Shown in pieces: positions 45,084 through 52,419 of a DNA stretch of 64,000 nucleotides (position 1 is the stretch's first letter; every line of letters starts with the position of its first letter). Both the position numbers and the translations under genes were made by a program. The stretch is from Arthrobacter sp. MSA 4-2 (GTDB lineage: Bacteria > Actinomycetota > Actinomycetes > Actinomycetales > Micrococcaceae). Under the pieces are notes generated by a model. The model did not search any database and was not told where the DNA came from. It saw only the letters and a list, made by a program, of their open reading frames with translations. The stretch covers positions 310,001-374,000 of the forward strand of contig NZ_JAEKGC010000001.1 in assembly GCF_016405885.1 (NCBI RefSeq). The letters are read 5' to 3'.

Positions 45084-45383
45084 GTGTTCCTCCAATCGGA
45101 TGCGGAGCCCTGCCGTCGGAACGGACAGGCCTCCTCCCGGGAGCCCTGAACGCTTCGCCGAGCGGTAGGGGTTGCGCCTCGTGGCTCGTTCTATCACTTC
45201 GCCGGGGCAATGGAAAGAACAAGTCCCTTTCGTGTCAGCGCCCACCGGCCCGCCCGGCGCATCCGACGACGACGGGCGGGCCGGGGACGACGCGCGCACC
45301 CGAAGGCGACGGGCGCACCCGAAAGCGACGGGCGCGGCCGATAAAGCGGGCCGGTTTGTCGCGATGGGACGTTTTCGGTGGCC
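45084..45383. other. 300-bp intergenic region
   Basis: Between the start of the molybdoenzyme operon and the end of the phosphoribosyltransferase gene. It holds repeat copy B in its left-hand third counted from the phosphoribosyltransferase. No open frame or clear promoter consensus could be recognised, though the operon promoter must lie here. Confidence 0.6.
45288..45360. repeat. 19-bp spaced repeat (repeat copy B)
   Basis: Three elements of the form CGACGSGCGCRSCCG at 45288, 45307 and 45326, followed by ATAAAG and a partly complementary stretch containing TTTGTCGC. Spacing and the ATAAA junction match copy A. It lies just past the 3' end of the phosphoribosyltransferase. Confidence 0.8.
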
Positions 45384-46025
45384 TCAGTCCGGCCGGCCGG
45401 CGGCCGCAGCGTCGAGCAGGGAGATGACCTCGGCTTCCTCAACGGGGGAGAAGTCGCCGTAGTGCTCGCCGACGGACCGGAAGCGGTGGGGGGCCGCGAG
45501 GAACACGTGGGCGTCGGCCTCGGGGATGCGGGCGGCGGCATCGAACGGCGCGACCGGTGCCGCCAGGATGACCCGGGCGGCATTGAGACCGCGCGCCACC
45601 CTGCACGCCACCCGGGCGGTGGCGCCCGTGGCGACGCCGTCGTCGACCACCACCGCCGTGCGCCCGGTGAGGTCGATGCGTGCGCGTCCCCGCCGCAGCA
45701 GGGCCGTGCGTGCCTGGAGGACGGATCGTTCCCGTTCCTCGACGGCCCGCAGCTCCTCGTCGCTCACGCGGGCGCGCTGGATCACGCGTTCCTCAAGGAC
45801 GCGGATGCCGTCTTCGCCGATCGCCCCCATGGCCAGTTCGGGCTGGGAGGGCACTCCGAGCTTGCGCACCACCACCACATCCAGCGGCGCCCGCAGGGCC
45901 GCCGCGACCTCCGCCGCCACTGGCACCCCGCCGCGCGGCAGGCCGAGGACCACCACCGGGCCCTGAAGATCGGTCAGCCGCCCGGCGAGCTGCCGGCCCG
46001 CATCGATCCGGTCCCGAAAGAGCAT
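45384..46025 (-). CDS. Phosphoribosyltransferase family protein
   Basis: 213 residues. Type I fold with the PRPP loop VVVDDGVATGAT near residue 120 and the GLPRGGVPVAAEVA hood segment. It resembles the stand-alone phosphoribosyltransferases of unknown substrate, not hpt, apt or upp. ATG 46025 follows GTGGGAAG; a GTG three codons upstream is possible. Located between a redox operon and pmt without obvious connection. Confidence 0.82.
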   Translation of the reverse strand: MLFRDRIDAGRQLAGRLTDLQGPVVVLGLPRGGVPVAAEVAAALRAPLDVVVVRKLGVPSQPELAMGAIGEDGIRVLEERVIQRARVSDEELRAVEERERSVLQARTALLRRGRARIDLTGRTAVVVDDGVATGATARVACRVARGLNAARVILAAPVAPFDAAARIPEADAHVFLAAPHRFRSVGEHYGDFSPVEEAEVISLLDAAAAGRPD

Positions 46026-46105
46026 TCTTCCCACCCCCGCCCGTCGTCCCCGTGCCCTGTTCCTCTGCCCGGCCCTGTTCCCGTGCCGGTGTGCTTGTGC
46101 CGGCA

Positions 46106-46120
46106 GGCAGCGCCGCTGCC
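46106..46120 (-). terminator. Hairpin after pmt
   Basis: GGCAGC/GCTGCC stem with a 3-nt loop, 46 bp past the pmt stop, no U-tract. Confidence 0.4.
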
Positions 46121-46166
46121 GGCCCTTACAGTATCCGCCGGTGCGCGCCGCCCCGGGAGTGCAGGC

Positions 46167-47795
46167 TCAGATCCAGCGAGGGAACCACATGCGCTGCCGC
46201 CACTGCTCGTAGGGAATCACGTCGGCGGTCCAGATCGGCAGGAAGTAGGCGGAGACGAGGACCGCCGCGGCAAGGAACGCGCCGACGAGCAGGACGCCGA
46301 CGCGCCGGCGCCGCAGGGAGTCCGACGGCCCGCCCAGCACCAGGCCCAGGCAGTAGACCAGGGCGAGGATGAGGAAGGGTTCGAAGGCGACGGCGTAGAA
46401 GTAGAACATGGTGCGGTCGGGGTACAGGAACCACGGCAGGTAGCCTGCGGCGGCGCCCACGAGGACCGCCGCGGCCCGCCAGTCCCTGCTGCGGATCCAG
46501 ACCGCCAGCAGGATGAGCAGGGCGAGGGCCGAACTCCACCAGATCAGCGGATTGCCCAGCACCGTGACCGCCTGCGAGCACGCCTCTGCGCCGCAGCCGG
46601 TCGGCTTTTCGTAGAAGAACGAGGTGGGGCGGCCGAGGATCAGCCACAGTCCCGCAGGGGCCTCATACGGGTGGTCCGAGGCGAGGCCCTGGTGGAACGA
46701 GTAGGCGCTGCGGTGGTATTCGGCCAGCGATCTCAGGGCAGGGGGCACCCAGTCCCACTGCGCGGAAGGGTTGGCTGCGGCCCACTGGCGGTCGTAGGCG
46801 TCCCGGGAGGCGAACCACCCCGACCAGGTGGCGACGTAGGTCAGCGCGGCCAGCGGCACGATCGACGCGAACGCCTGCAGGCCGTCCTTCAGCACGGCCC
46901 CGCTGGCCCACCGCCGGATCCCGGCGACGCGCCGCGCACCCAGGTCCCACGCCACGGTGAGGAGCCCGAACGCGGCGATGTAGGGAAGGGCCGACCACTT
47001 CGTTCCGAGGGCCAGGCCGAGGCAGATCCCGGCCGCGATGCGCCAGGGGCGGAGCCCGAGCCACGGGCCGAACCGCAGGTGGGCGTCGGATGGCGGGCCA
47101 CCCGTGCGGTCGGCCACGGCCGCCAGCCGGCGCGCCAGGCGCCTCCGGCCCTGCTCCCGGTCCAGCAGCAGCGCGGCGAAGGCCAGCAGCAGCCAGAACA
47201 TCAGGAAGATGTCAAGGAGTGATGTGCGCGAGTGCACCAGATGGTGGCCGTCGACGGCGAGGAGCAGCCCGGCCACCGCCCCCAGGACGGGAGAGCCAAG
47301 GAGGCGCCCCGCGACGAGGGCCAGCAGGAGGATCGAGAGGGTACCGACCAGCGCCGCCGAGAAACGCCACCCGAACGGGTTGCCGGGGCCGAAGAGCAGC
47401 AGGCCGCCGGCGATCATCCACTTGCCCAGCGGCGGGTGCACCACGTAGTCGGCGGTCGGAAGGATGACTGAAGGATCCCCGGCGTTGAAGGAATCGTTGG
47501 CGTCCTCGGGCCACTCCCGTTCATAGCCGGAAAGCAGCAGCGAGTAGGCGTCCTTGACGTAGTAGGTCTCGTCGAAGACGAGGCTGCCCGGATCGCCGAG
47601 GCGGACGAAGCGCAGCACCCCGCCCAGGACGGCCAGGGCCACCGGCAGCAGCCAGGCCAGCACGCCCCCCGGCGCCGGCGCACCGAGGAGCCGGGCCCGC
47701 AGCGCCTGCTCGGTGAAGGCCGCCCGCGGGGAGGCCACCCACCGGCGCGATCCCGGCAGGGACTTCCCGGGTTCCAGGACGGCGGCGTGGCTCAC
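46167..47795 (-). CDS. pmt: Protein O-mannosyltransferase (Pmt, GT39)
   Basis: 542 residues, about 10-11 spans. Transfers mannose from polyprenyl phosphate mannose to secreted proteins. The catalytic FDETYYVKDAYS (D-E) loop near residue 75, the VHPPLGKW motif and the GTKWSALPYI block are all conserved. GTG 47795 has TAGCAT 6 nt upstream. In mycobacteria pmt and rsmI are divergent neighbours; here a CDF gene and a fusion protein separate them. Confidence 0.92.
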   Translation of the reverse strand: MSHAAVLEPGKSLPGSRRWVASPRAAFTEQALRARLLGAPAPGGVLAWLLPVALAVLGGVLRFVRLGDPGSLVFDETYYVKDAYSLLLSGYEREWPEDANDSFNAGDPSVILPTADYVVHPPLGKWMIAGGLLLFGPGNPFGWRFSAALVGTLSILLLALVAGRLLGSPVLGAVAGLLLAVDGHHLVHSRTSLLDIFLMFWLLLAFAALLLDREQGRRRLARRLAAVADRTGGPPSDAHLRFGPWLGLRPWRIAAGICLGLALGTKWSALPYIAAFGLLTVAWDLGARRVAGIRRWASGAVLKDGLQAFASIVPLAALTYVATWSGWFASRDAYDRQWAAANPSAQWDWVPPALRSLAEYHRSAYSFHQGLASDHPYEAPAGLWLILGRPTSFFYEKPTGCGAEACSQAVTVLGNPLIWWSSALALLILLAVWIRSRDWRAAAVLVGAAAGYLPWFLYPDRTMFYFYAVAFEPFLILALVYCLGLVLGGPSDSLRRRRVGVLLVGAFLAAAVLVSAYFLPIWTADVIPYEQWRQRMWFPRWI

Positions 47796-47801
47796 CCTGC
47801 C

Positions 47802-47807
47802 ATGCTA
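47802..47807 (-). promoter_or_regulatory. -10 hexamer, leaderless pmt promoter
   Basis: TAGCAT on the minus strand, 6 nt before GTG 47795. Confidence 0.5.
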
Positions 47808-47838
47808 CCGGGGCGCATCGTTTCCGCCGGGCGCTCTC

Positions 47839-48750
47839 CTAGTGGGCGAGGCCCTCTTCGTGGAGGCGGTGGCTCGCCGGTTCGATCTGGAAGGTGCTGT
47901 GCTCGATGCTGAGGTCGAAGTGCTGCCCGACGCACACCTGCAGCTGGTCGAGGACCTTGTGCGCGTTACCGCTGGTGTAGCACTCGTCCTCCACCACGAC
48001 GTGGGCGGTCAGGACCGGCAGGCCCGTGGCGATCTGCGTGATGTGCAGGTCGTGGACGTCGGTGACGAAGGCAAGGTTGGAAATATGGGCGCGTACCGCG
48101 TCCGGGTCGATGCCTGCGGGCGTCGATTCGAGCAGGACGCTGACCGTCTGGCGCAGCAGGCGGATGGTGCGGGGAACGATCAGCGCCCCGATCAGCAGGG
48201 CCACCAGCGCATCGGCGCGCACCCAGCCGGTCAGGGTGATGATGACGGCGGCGATGATCACGGCCACTGACCCCAGCGCGTCGTTGAGCACTTCGAGGAA
48301 GGCGGCGCGGAGGTTGAAGTTCGCTGAGCGGTGGCGTGCCAGCACCGCCAGCGCCGCAATGTTGCCGGCCAGGCCGATGGCGCCGAAGACGATCAGTTCG
48401 GGCCCGGCGACGGGGGTCGGCTCGATGAGCCGGCGGACGCCCTCGATGAGCACGTAGAGCCCGACGGCGAGGAGCAGGCCCGCCTGGGCCATGGCCGCGA
48501 CAACCTCGGCCCGGCGGAAGCCCCAGGTGCGCCGTGCGGTGGCCGGCCGCAGGGCCAGGGTGGCCGCCGCCAGCGCGAGGGAGAGCCCGGCGGCGTCGGT
48601 GAAGACGTGGGCCGAGTCGAAGAGCAGGGCCAGGCTGCCCGTCAGGGCGGCGCCGATGACCTGGAGAATGAAGACGGCCACCGTGATCGCCAGCGCGGCG
48701 GCCAGCGGCCCGCGGTGCGTGGAGTCGTGTCCGTGGTGGTGGTTCCCCAT
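47839..48750 (-). CDS. Cation diffusion facilitator metal exporter
   Basis: 303 residues, six spans and a cytoplasmic C-terminal domain. Exports zinc or similar divalent metals in exchange for protons. Metal-site histidine and aspartate in DSAHVFTDAAG (span 2) and LNDALGS (span 5) match the zinc type; a short His-rich start (MGNHHHGHD) is another zinc hint. The ATG has TACCCT 6 nt upstream. Confidence 0.9.
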   Translation of the reverse strand: MGNHHHGHDSTHRGPLAAALAITVAVFILQVIGAALTGSLALLFDSAHVFTDAAGLSLALAAATLALRPATARRTWGFRRAEVVAAMAQAGLLLAVGLYVLIEGVRRLIEPTPVAGPELIVFGAIGLAGNIAALAVLARHRSANFNLRAAFLEVLNDALGSVAVIIAAVIITLTGWVRADALVALLIGALIVPRTIRLLRQTVSVLLESTPAGIDPDAVRAHISNLAFVTDVHDLHITQIATGLPVLTAHVVVEDECYTSGNAHKVLDQLQVCVGQHFDLSIEHSTFQIEPASHRLHEEGLAH

Positions 48751-48756
48751 GCGCCA

Positions 48757-48762
48757 AGGGTA
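48757..48762 (-). promoter_or_regulatory. -10 hexamer, leaderless CDF promoter
   Basis: TACCCT on the minus strand, 6 nt before ATG 48750. Confidence 0.5.
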
Positions 48763-48921
48763 CCGTGCCCCACACGCGCCGGAGGAACCCGCTACGGGGA
48801 AAGTCAGCCGTCTGGTCAGCTATTGGACCGATGCCGCGGACGTCACTTAGCGTTGACACTGACGGAATGCGGCACCGGCTCCGCGTTGCCGGGTGTAAAG
48901 ACGAACCCATGGAGGGCGATT

Positions 48922-49695
48922 GTGAAGACGAAGGCGCAGGACGGCACCACCCAGAGGCTGAAGGCCGTACTCGATGTCCTTGCCGACCGGGCGCTGGGGG
49001 CCGCCGGCGGCCCCGGCTCCGCCGTGCTGGCCGAGGCCATCGCCCGGGTGCCCCTGAACGAGCGTGAAAGCGAGCTGCTCAGCGGCGGCGTCCCGCGGGG
49101 ATTCAAGACCCTGACGACGGCCTCGGCGAAGCTCGTCAAGGCGGGCTGGATGGTCAAGGGCCGCAGCGGCTGGACCATCACCGAGGAAGGACTCCGGGCG
49201 ACGGTTGCCTTCCCCGACGAGGAATCCTTCGCCTCGGCCCTCGCCGCCGGCACGCCCGTGCCCGCGGACACCCCGCTTCCCGCGGCCTCCGGAACGGCGG
49301 GCTCCGCGGACGGCGCAGCGGAGGAAACCGGTGGCGGTGCCCCGGCGGCGGAGGCTGAAGGCAGCGGACCCACCTCCGCGGCGGACCAGCACCCCGGCCA
49401 GCCGGCGGCCGTCGCGATCGCGGGCAACTTCGGCTCCCACCTCGGGGCGGCCGAGGACTGGGCCCCGCACTTCGATGAGGTGCAGATGGTGTTCGATCAG
49501 GACGAGTCGGTCTGGAAGATCACCACCGACCTTCCCGCGGGCGCCTACTCCTACAAGGTGGCCATCGACCGCTCCTGGGTGGAGAACTACGGCGCCTTCG
49601 GCGTGCGGGACGGTTCGGACCACGAGCTGCACCACCCCGGCGGGCAGGTCACCTTCCGCTACGACCACGACACGAAGGACATCAGCACCACCTGA
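48922..49695 (+). CDS. Winged-helix protein fused to a starch-binding X25/CBM48-like domain
   Basis: 257 residues. Residues 1-90 look like a winged helix (GGVPRGFKTLTTASAKLVKAG, then WTITEEGLRAT). A low-complexity linker of about 60 residues follows. The C-terminal 95 residues (VAIAGNFGSHLGAAEDWAPHFD onward) match the X25/early-set domain of pullulanases: VWKITTDLPAGAYSYKVAID and WVENYG. No catalytic domain is present. GTG 48922 has GGAGGG upstream. It may sense or bind alpha-glucan; both the DNA target and ligand are unknown. Confidence 0.72.
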   Translation: MKTKAQDGTTQRLKAVLDVLADRALGAAGGPGSAVLAEAIARVPLNERESELLSGGVPRGFKTLTTASAKLVKAGWMVKGRSGWTITEEGLRATVAFPDEESFASALAAGTPVPADTPLPAASGTAGSADGAAEETGGGAPAAEAEGSGPTSAADQHPGQPAAVAIAGNFGSHLGAAEDWAPHFDEVQMVFDQDESVWKITTDLPAGAYSYKVAIDRSWVENYGAFGVRDGSDHELHHPGGQVTFRYDHDTKDISTT

Positions 49696-49739
49696 ACGCC
49701 AGACACCCCGGAAGCGGGGCCGGGCCGCAGCGCAGGGGC

Positions 49740-49745
49740 TACCCT
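49740..49745 (+). promoter_or_regulatory. -10 hexamer, leaderless rsmI promoter
   Basis: TACCCT, 6 nt before GTG 49752. Confidence 0.5.
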
Positions 49746-49751
49746 TGAGTA

Positions 49752-50702
49752 GTGAATGAACCCGCAGGAAATGCCCCGGAACCCGGCCCCGACGACGCCG
49801 CAGGATCGGGGGCGGACACCGCCCGGCCGGCCTTCGCCGCCTACCGGGGAACCGCCGGCGACGGCGGAACCCGCGGCCGGGTGGTGCTGGCAGGAACCCC
49901 GATCGGCAATATGGGGGACGCGACCGAACGGCTCGTCGGGCTGCTGGGCAGCGCCGACGTGGTTGCCGCCGAAGACACCCGCAGGCTCCACCGGCTCGTG
50001 CAGGCGCTCGACGTCACCGTAGCCGGGAAGATCGTGAGCTACCACGAGCATAACGAGGCCACCCGCACCGCCGAACTGCTCGAGGAGGTGCGCTCCGGGG
50101 CGACCCTCCTGATGGTCACCGACGCCGGCATGCCCTCGGTGTCCGACCCCGGTTACCGCCTGGTGGAGGCCGCAGCGGCCGAAGGGATCGCGGTCACCGC
50201 CGCGCCGGGGCCCTCGGCCGTGCTCACGGCCCTGGCGCTCTCCGGGCTTCCCACCGACCGGTTCTGCTTCGAGGGTTTCCTTCCCCGCAAGGCCGGTGAG
50301 CGGTCCACCCGGCTCGCCGAACTGGCCGCCGAGCGCCGCACCATGGTCTTCTTCGAGGCCCCGCACCGCCTCGAGGCGATGCTGCGGTCCCTGCGCGCGG
50401 CCTTCGGCGGTGACCGGCCGGCGGCGGTGGCCCGCGAACTGACGAAGGTGCACGAGCAGGTCCTCCGCGGGTCCCTGCTGGAGCTCCTCGAATGGGCGCA
50501 GGACGGCGAGGTCCGCGGCGAGATCGCCGTCGTCGTCGGCGGGGCCCCCGCCGCGGCGCCCTCCCGCCCCGAGGACCACGTGGCGGCGGTGCACGAACTG
50601 GTGGGGAACGGACTCCGCCTCAAGGAGGCAGTGGCCGCCGTCGCCGAGGACGCCCGCGTCAGCAAACGCGAGCTCTACGCCGCCGTCATCGCCTCCCGGT
50701 AG
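49752..50702 (+). CDS. rsmI: 16S rRNA (cytidine1402-2'-O)-methyltransferase
   Basis: 316 residues, TP-methylase fold. Adds the 2'-O methyl group of C1402 in the ribosomal P site. LAGTPIGNMGDATERL at residue 47, AAEDTRR near 75, SYHEHN near 97 and VTDAGMPSVSDPGYRLV near 120 are all diagnostic. The first 40 residues are a poorly conserved Gly/Asp-rich extension. GTG start of leaderless type. Confidence 0.94.
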   Translation: MNEPAGNAPEPGPDDAAGSGADTARPAFAAYRGTAGDGGTRGRVVLAGTPIGNMGDATERLVGLLGSADVVAAEDTRRLHRLVQALDVTVAGKIVSYHEHNEATRTAELLEEVRSGATLLMVTDAGMPSVSDPGYRLVEAAAAEGIAVTAAPGPSAVLTALALSGLPTDRFCFEGFLPRKAGERSTRLAELAAERRTMVFFEAPHRLEAMLRSLRAAFGGDRPAAVARELTKVHEQVLRGSLLELLEWAQDGEVRGEIAVVVGGAPAAAPSRPEDHVAAVHELVGNGLRLKEAVAAVAEDARVSKRELYAAVIASR

Positions 50703-50784
50703 CGCCGGCGCGGCGCACCTCACCCGGATCGTAGAGTTTGTGCACCTGAACAACACCTCCGGCATCCTGTGGTGCAACGGAGTC

Positions 50785-50814
50785 TGGACAGGCCCGGCCG
50801 CCCGGCGCTACCGT
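50785..50814 (+). promoter_or_regulatory. gabD promoter candidate
   Basis: TGGACA (50785-50790), 18-bp spacer, TACCGT (50809-50814), leader about 65 nt. Confidence 0.45.
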
Positions 50815-50885
50815 GAGCGGGAATCCGGGCCGCGTCCACCGCAGCTCCAGTGCCGCTTCCACCCCTTACCGTCGAGGAGTTCATC

Positions 50886-52367
50886 ATGACTGTTACCGTC
50901 GAGCGCGAACAGGACCTGCTGGCCCGGGTTCCCACCGGACTGCTGATCGGCGGGCAGTGGCGCGATTCCTCAACCGGCGCCTCCTTCGACATCGAGGACC
51001 CCGCGACGGGCAAGACCCTGATCTCGATCGCTGACGCCACCCCGGCCGACGGCGCGGCCGCGCTGGACGCCGCCGTCGCCGCGCAGGAGGACTGGGCCCG
51101 GACGGCCCCGCGCGAGCGCGGCGAGATCCTCCGCCGGGCCTTCGAACTCGTGACGGCGCGCGCCGACGACTTCGCGCTGCTGATGACCCTTGAGATGGGC
51201 AAGCCCCTCGCCGAGGCCCGCGGGGAGGTCACCTACGGCGCCGAGTTCCTCCGCTGGTTCTCGGAGGAGGCGGTCAGGGCCTCCGGACGGTACTCCATGG
51301 CTCCGGACGGCAAGTCCCGGCTGCTCGTCACCAAGAAGCCCGTGGGCCCGTGCCTCTTGATCACGCCCTGGAACTTCCCGCTGGCCATGGCCACCCGCAA
51401 GATCGCCCCCGCGGTCGCCGCCGGCTGCACCATGGTGCTCAAGCCCGCGAACCTCACGCCGCTGACCTCCTCCCTGTTCGCCCAGGTGATGGAGGAGGCC
51501 GGGCTGCCGGCCGGCGTGCTGAACGTCATCCACACCACCGACGCGCAGGGGGTCACCGGTCCGCTGGTCGAGGATCCGCGCCTGCGCAAGCTCTCCTTCA
51601 CCGGCTCCACCCCGGTGGGGCGCAGCCTGCTGGCCGCCGCATCCAAGAACGTCCTGCGCACCTCGATGGAACTCGGCGGTAACGCGCCCTTCCTCGTGTT
51701 CGAGGACGCCGACCTCGACGCCGCCGTCACCGGCGCGCTGGCGGCGAAGCTGCGCAACATGGGCGAGGCGTGCACCGCCGCGAACCGCTTCCTCGTGCAC
51801 GAATCGGTTGCCGACGAGTTCGCCGCCCGGCTGGCCGAGCGGATGGCCGGCATGCGGACCGCCCGCGGCACCGAGGACGAATCGAAGCTCGGCCCGCTGA
51901 TCGACGGCAAGAGCCGGGACAAGGTCCACAGCCTGGTCACCGATGCGCTCGCCGACGGCGCCGAGGCCGTGACCGGCGGCGCGCCGGTCGAGGGCCCCGG
52001 CTACTTCTACCAGCCCACGGTCCTGAAGGGAGTGGTCCGGTCCTCCCGCATTCTGAAGGAGGAAATCTTCGGCCCGGTGGCCCCCATCGTCACCTTCTCC
52101 ACCGAGGACCAGGCGGTACAGCTGGCCAACGACACCGAGTACGGGCTGGTTGCCTACGTCTTCACCCGCGACCTCAACCGGGGCCTGCGCATGGGCGAAC
52201 GCCTCGACACGGGGATGCTTGGCCTCAACGCCGGAGTCATCTCCAACGCTGCGGCCCCGTTCGGCGGGATCAAGCAGTCAGGGCTCGGCCGGGAGGGCGG
52301 CGCCGAGGGGATCGAGGAGTACCTCTACACCCAGTACATCGGCATCGCCGACCCCACCGCCTCCTGA
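50886..52367 (+). CDS. gabD: Succinate-semialdehyde dehydrogenase (NAD(P)+)
   Basis: 493 residues, aldehyde dehydrogenase superfamily. Oxidises succinate semialdehyde to succinate in the GABA shunt. ITPWNFPLAM, the catalytic glutamate in MELGGNAPFLVFEDAD, and catalytic cysteine in GEACTAANRF are seen; the cysteine context (NMGEACTAANR) is variant but used by several actinobacterial GabD-like proteins. ATG 50886 follows GAGGAG. The last codons and stop are part of a tandem repeat. No GABA aminotransferase gene is in the window. Confidence 0.88.
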   Translation: MTVTVEREQDLLARVPTGLLIGGQWRDSSTGASFDIEDPATGKTLISIADATPADGAAALDAAVAAQEDWARTAPRERGEILRRAFELVTARADDFALLMTLEMGKPLAEARGEVTYGAEFLRWFSEEAVRASGRYSMAPDGKSRLLVTKKPVGPCLLITPWNFPLAMATRKIAPAVAAGCTMVLKPANLTPLTSSLFAQVMEEAGLPAGVLNVIHTTDAQGVTGPLVEDPRLRKLSFTGSTPVGRSLLAAASKNVLRTSMELGGNAPFLVFEDADLDAAVTGALAAKLRNMGEACTAANRFLVHESVADEFAARLAERMAGMRTARGTEDESKLGPLIDGKSRDKVHSLVTDALADGAEAVTGGAPVEGPGYFYQPTVLKGVVRSSRILKEEIFGPVAPIVTFSTEDQAVQLANDTEYGLVAYVFTRDLNRGLRMGERLDTGMLGLNAGVISNAAAPFGGIKQSGLGREGGAEGIEEYLYTQYIGIADPTAS

Positions 52368-52403
52368 CCCACGGACTCCTGACCCGCTGCCTCCTGACCC
52401 ACC
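52359..52403 (+). repeat. 15-bp tandem repeat across the gabD stop codon
   Basis: Three units (52359, 52374, 52389), core CTCCTGACCC. Because the period is a multiple of three, a TGA recurs in the gabD frame at 52365, 52380 and 52395. Confidence 0.92.
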
Positions 52404-52419
52404 GCCCCGACCGCGGCCG

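Noticed and set aside
45378-47222. 614-codon open frame opposite the phosphoribosyltransferase and pmt
   Set aside because: It spans two well-identified minus-strand genes plus their gap and repeat, and has no domain; a GC-rich shadow.
50720-50790. GTGCACC/GGTGCAA inverted repeat as gabD operator
   Set aside because: The arms match over too few bases and are widely spaced; not distinguishable from chance in this GC-rich DNA.
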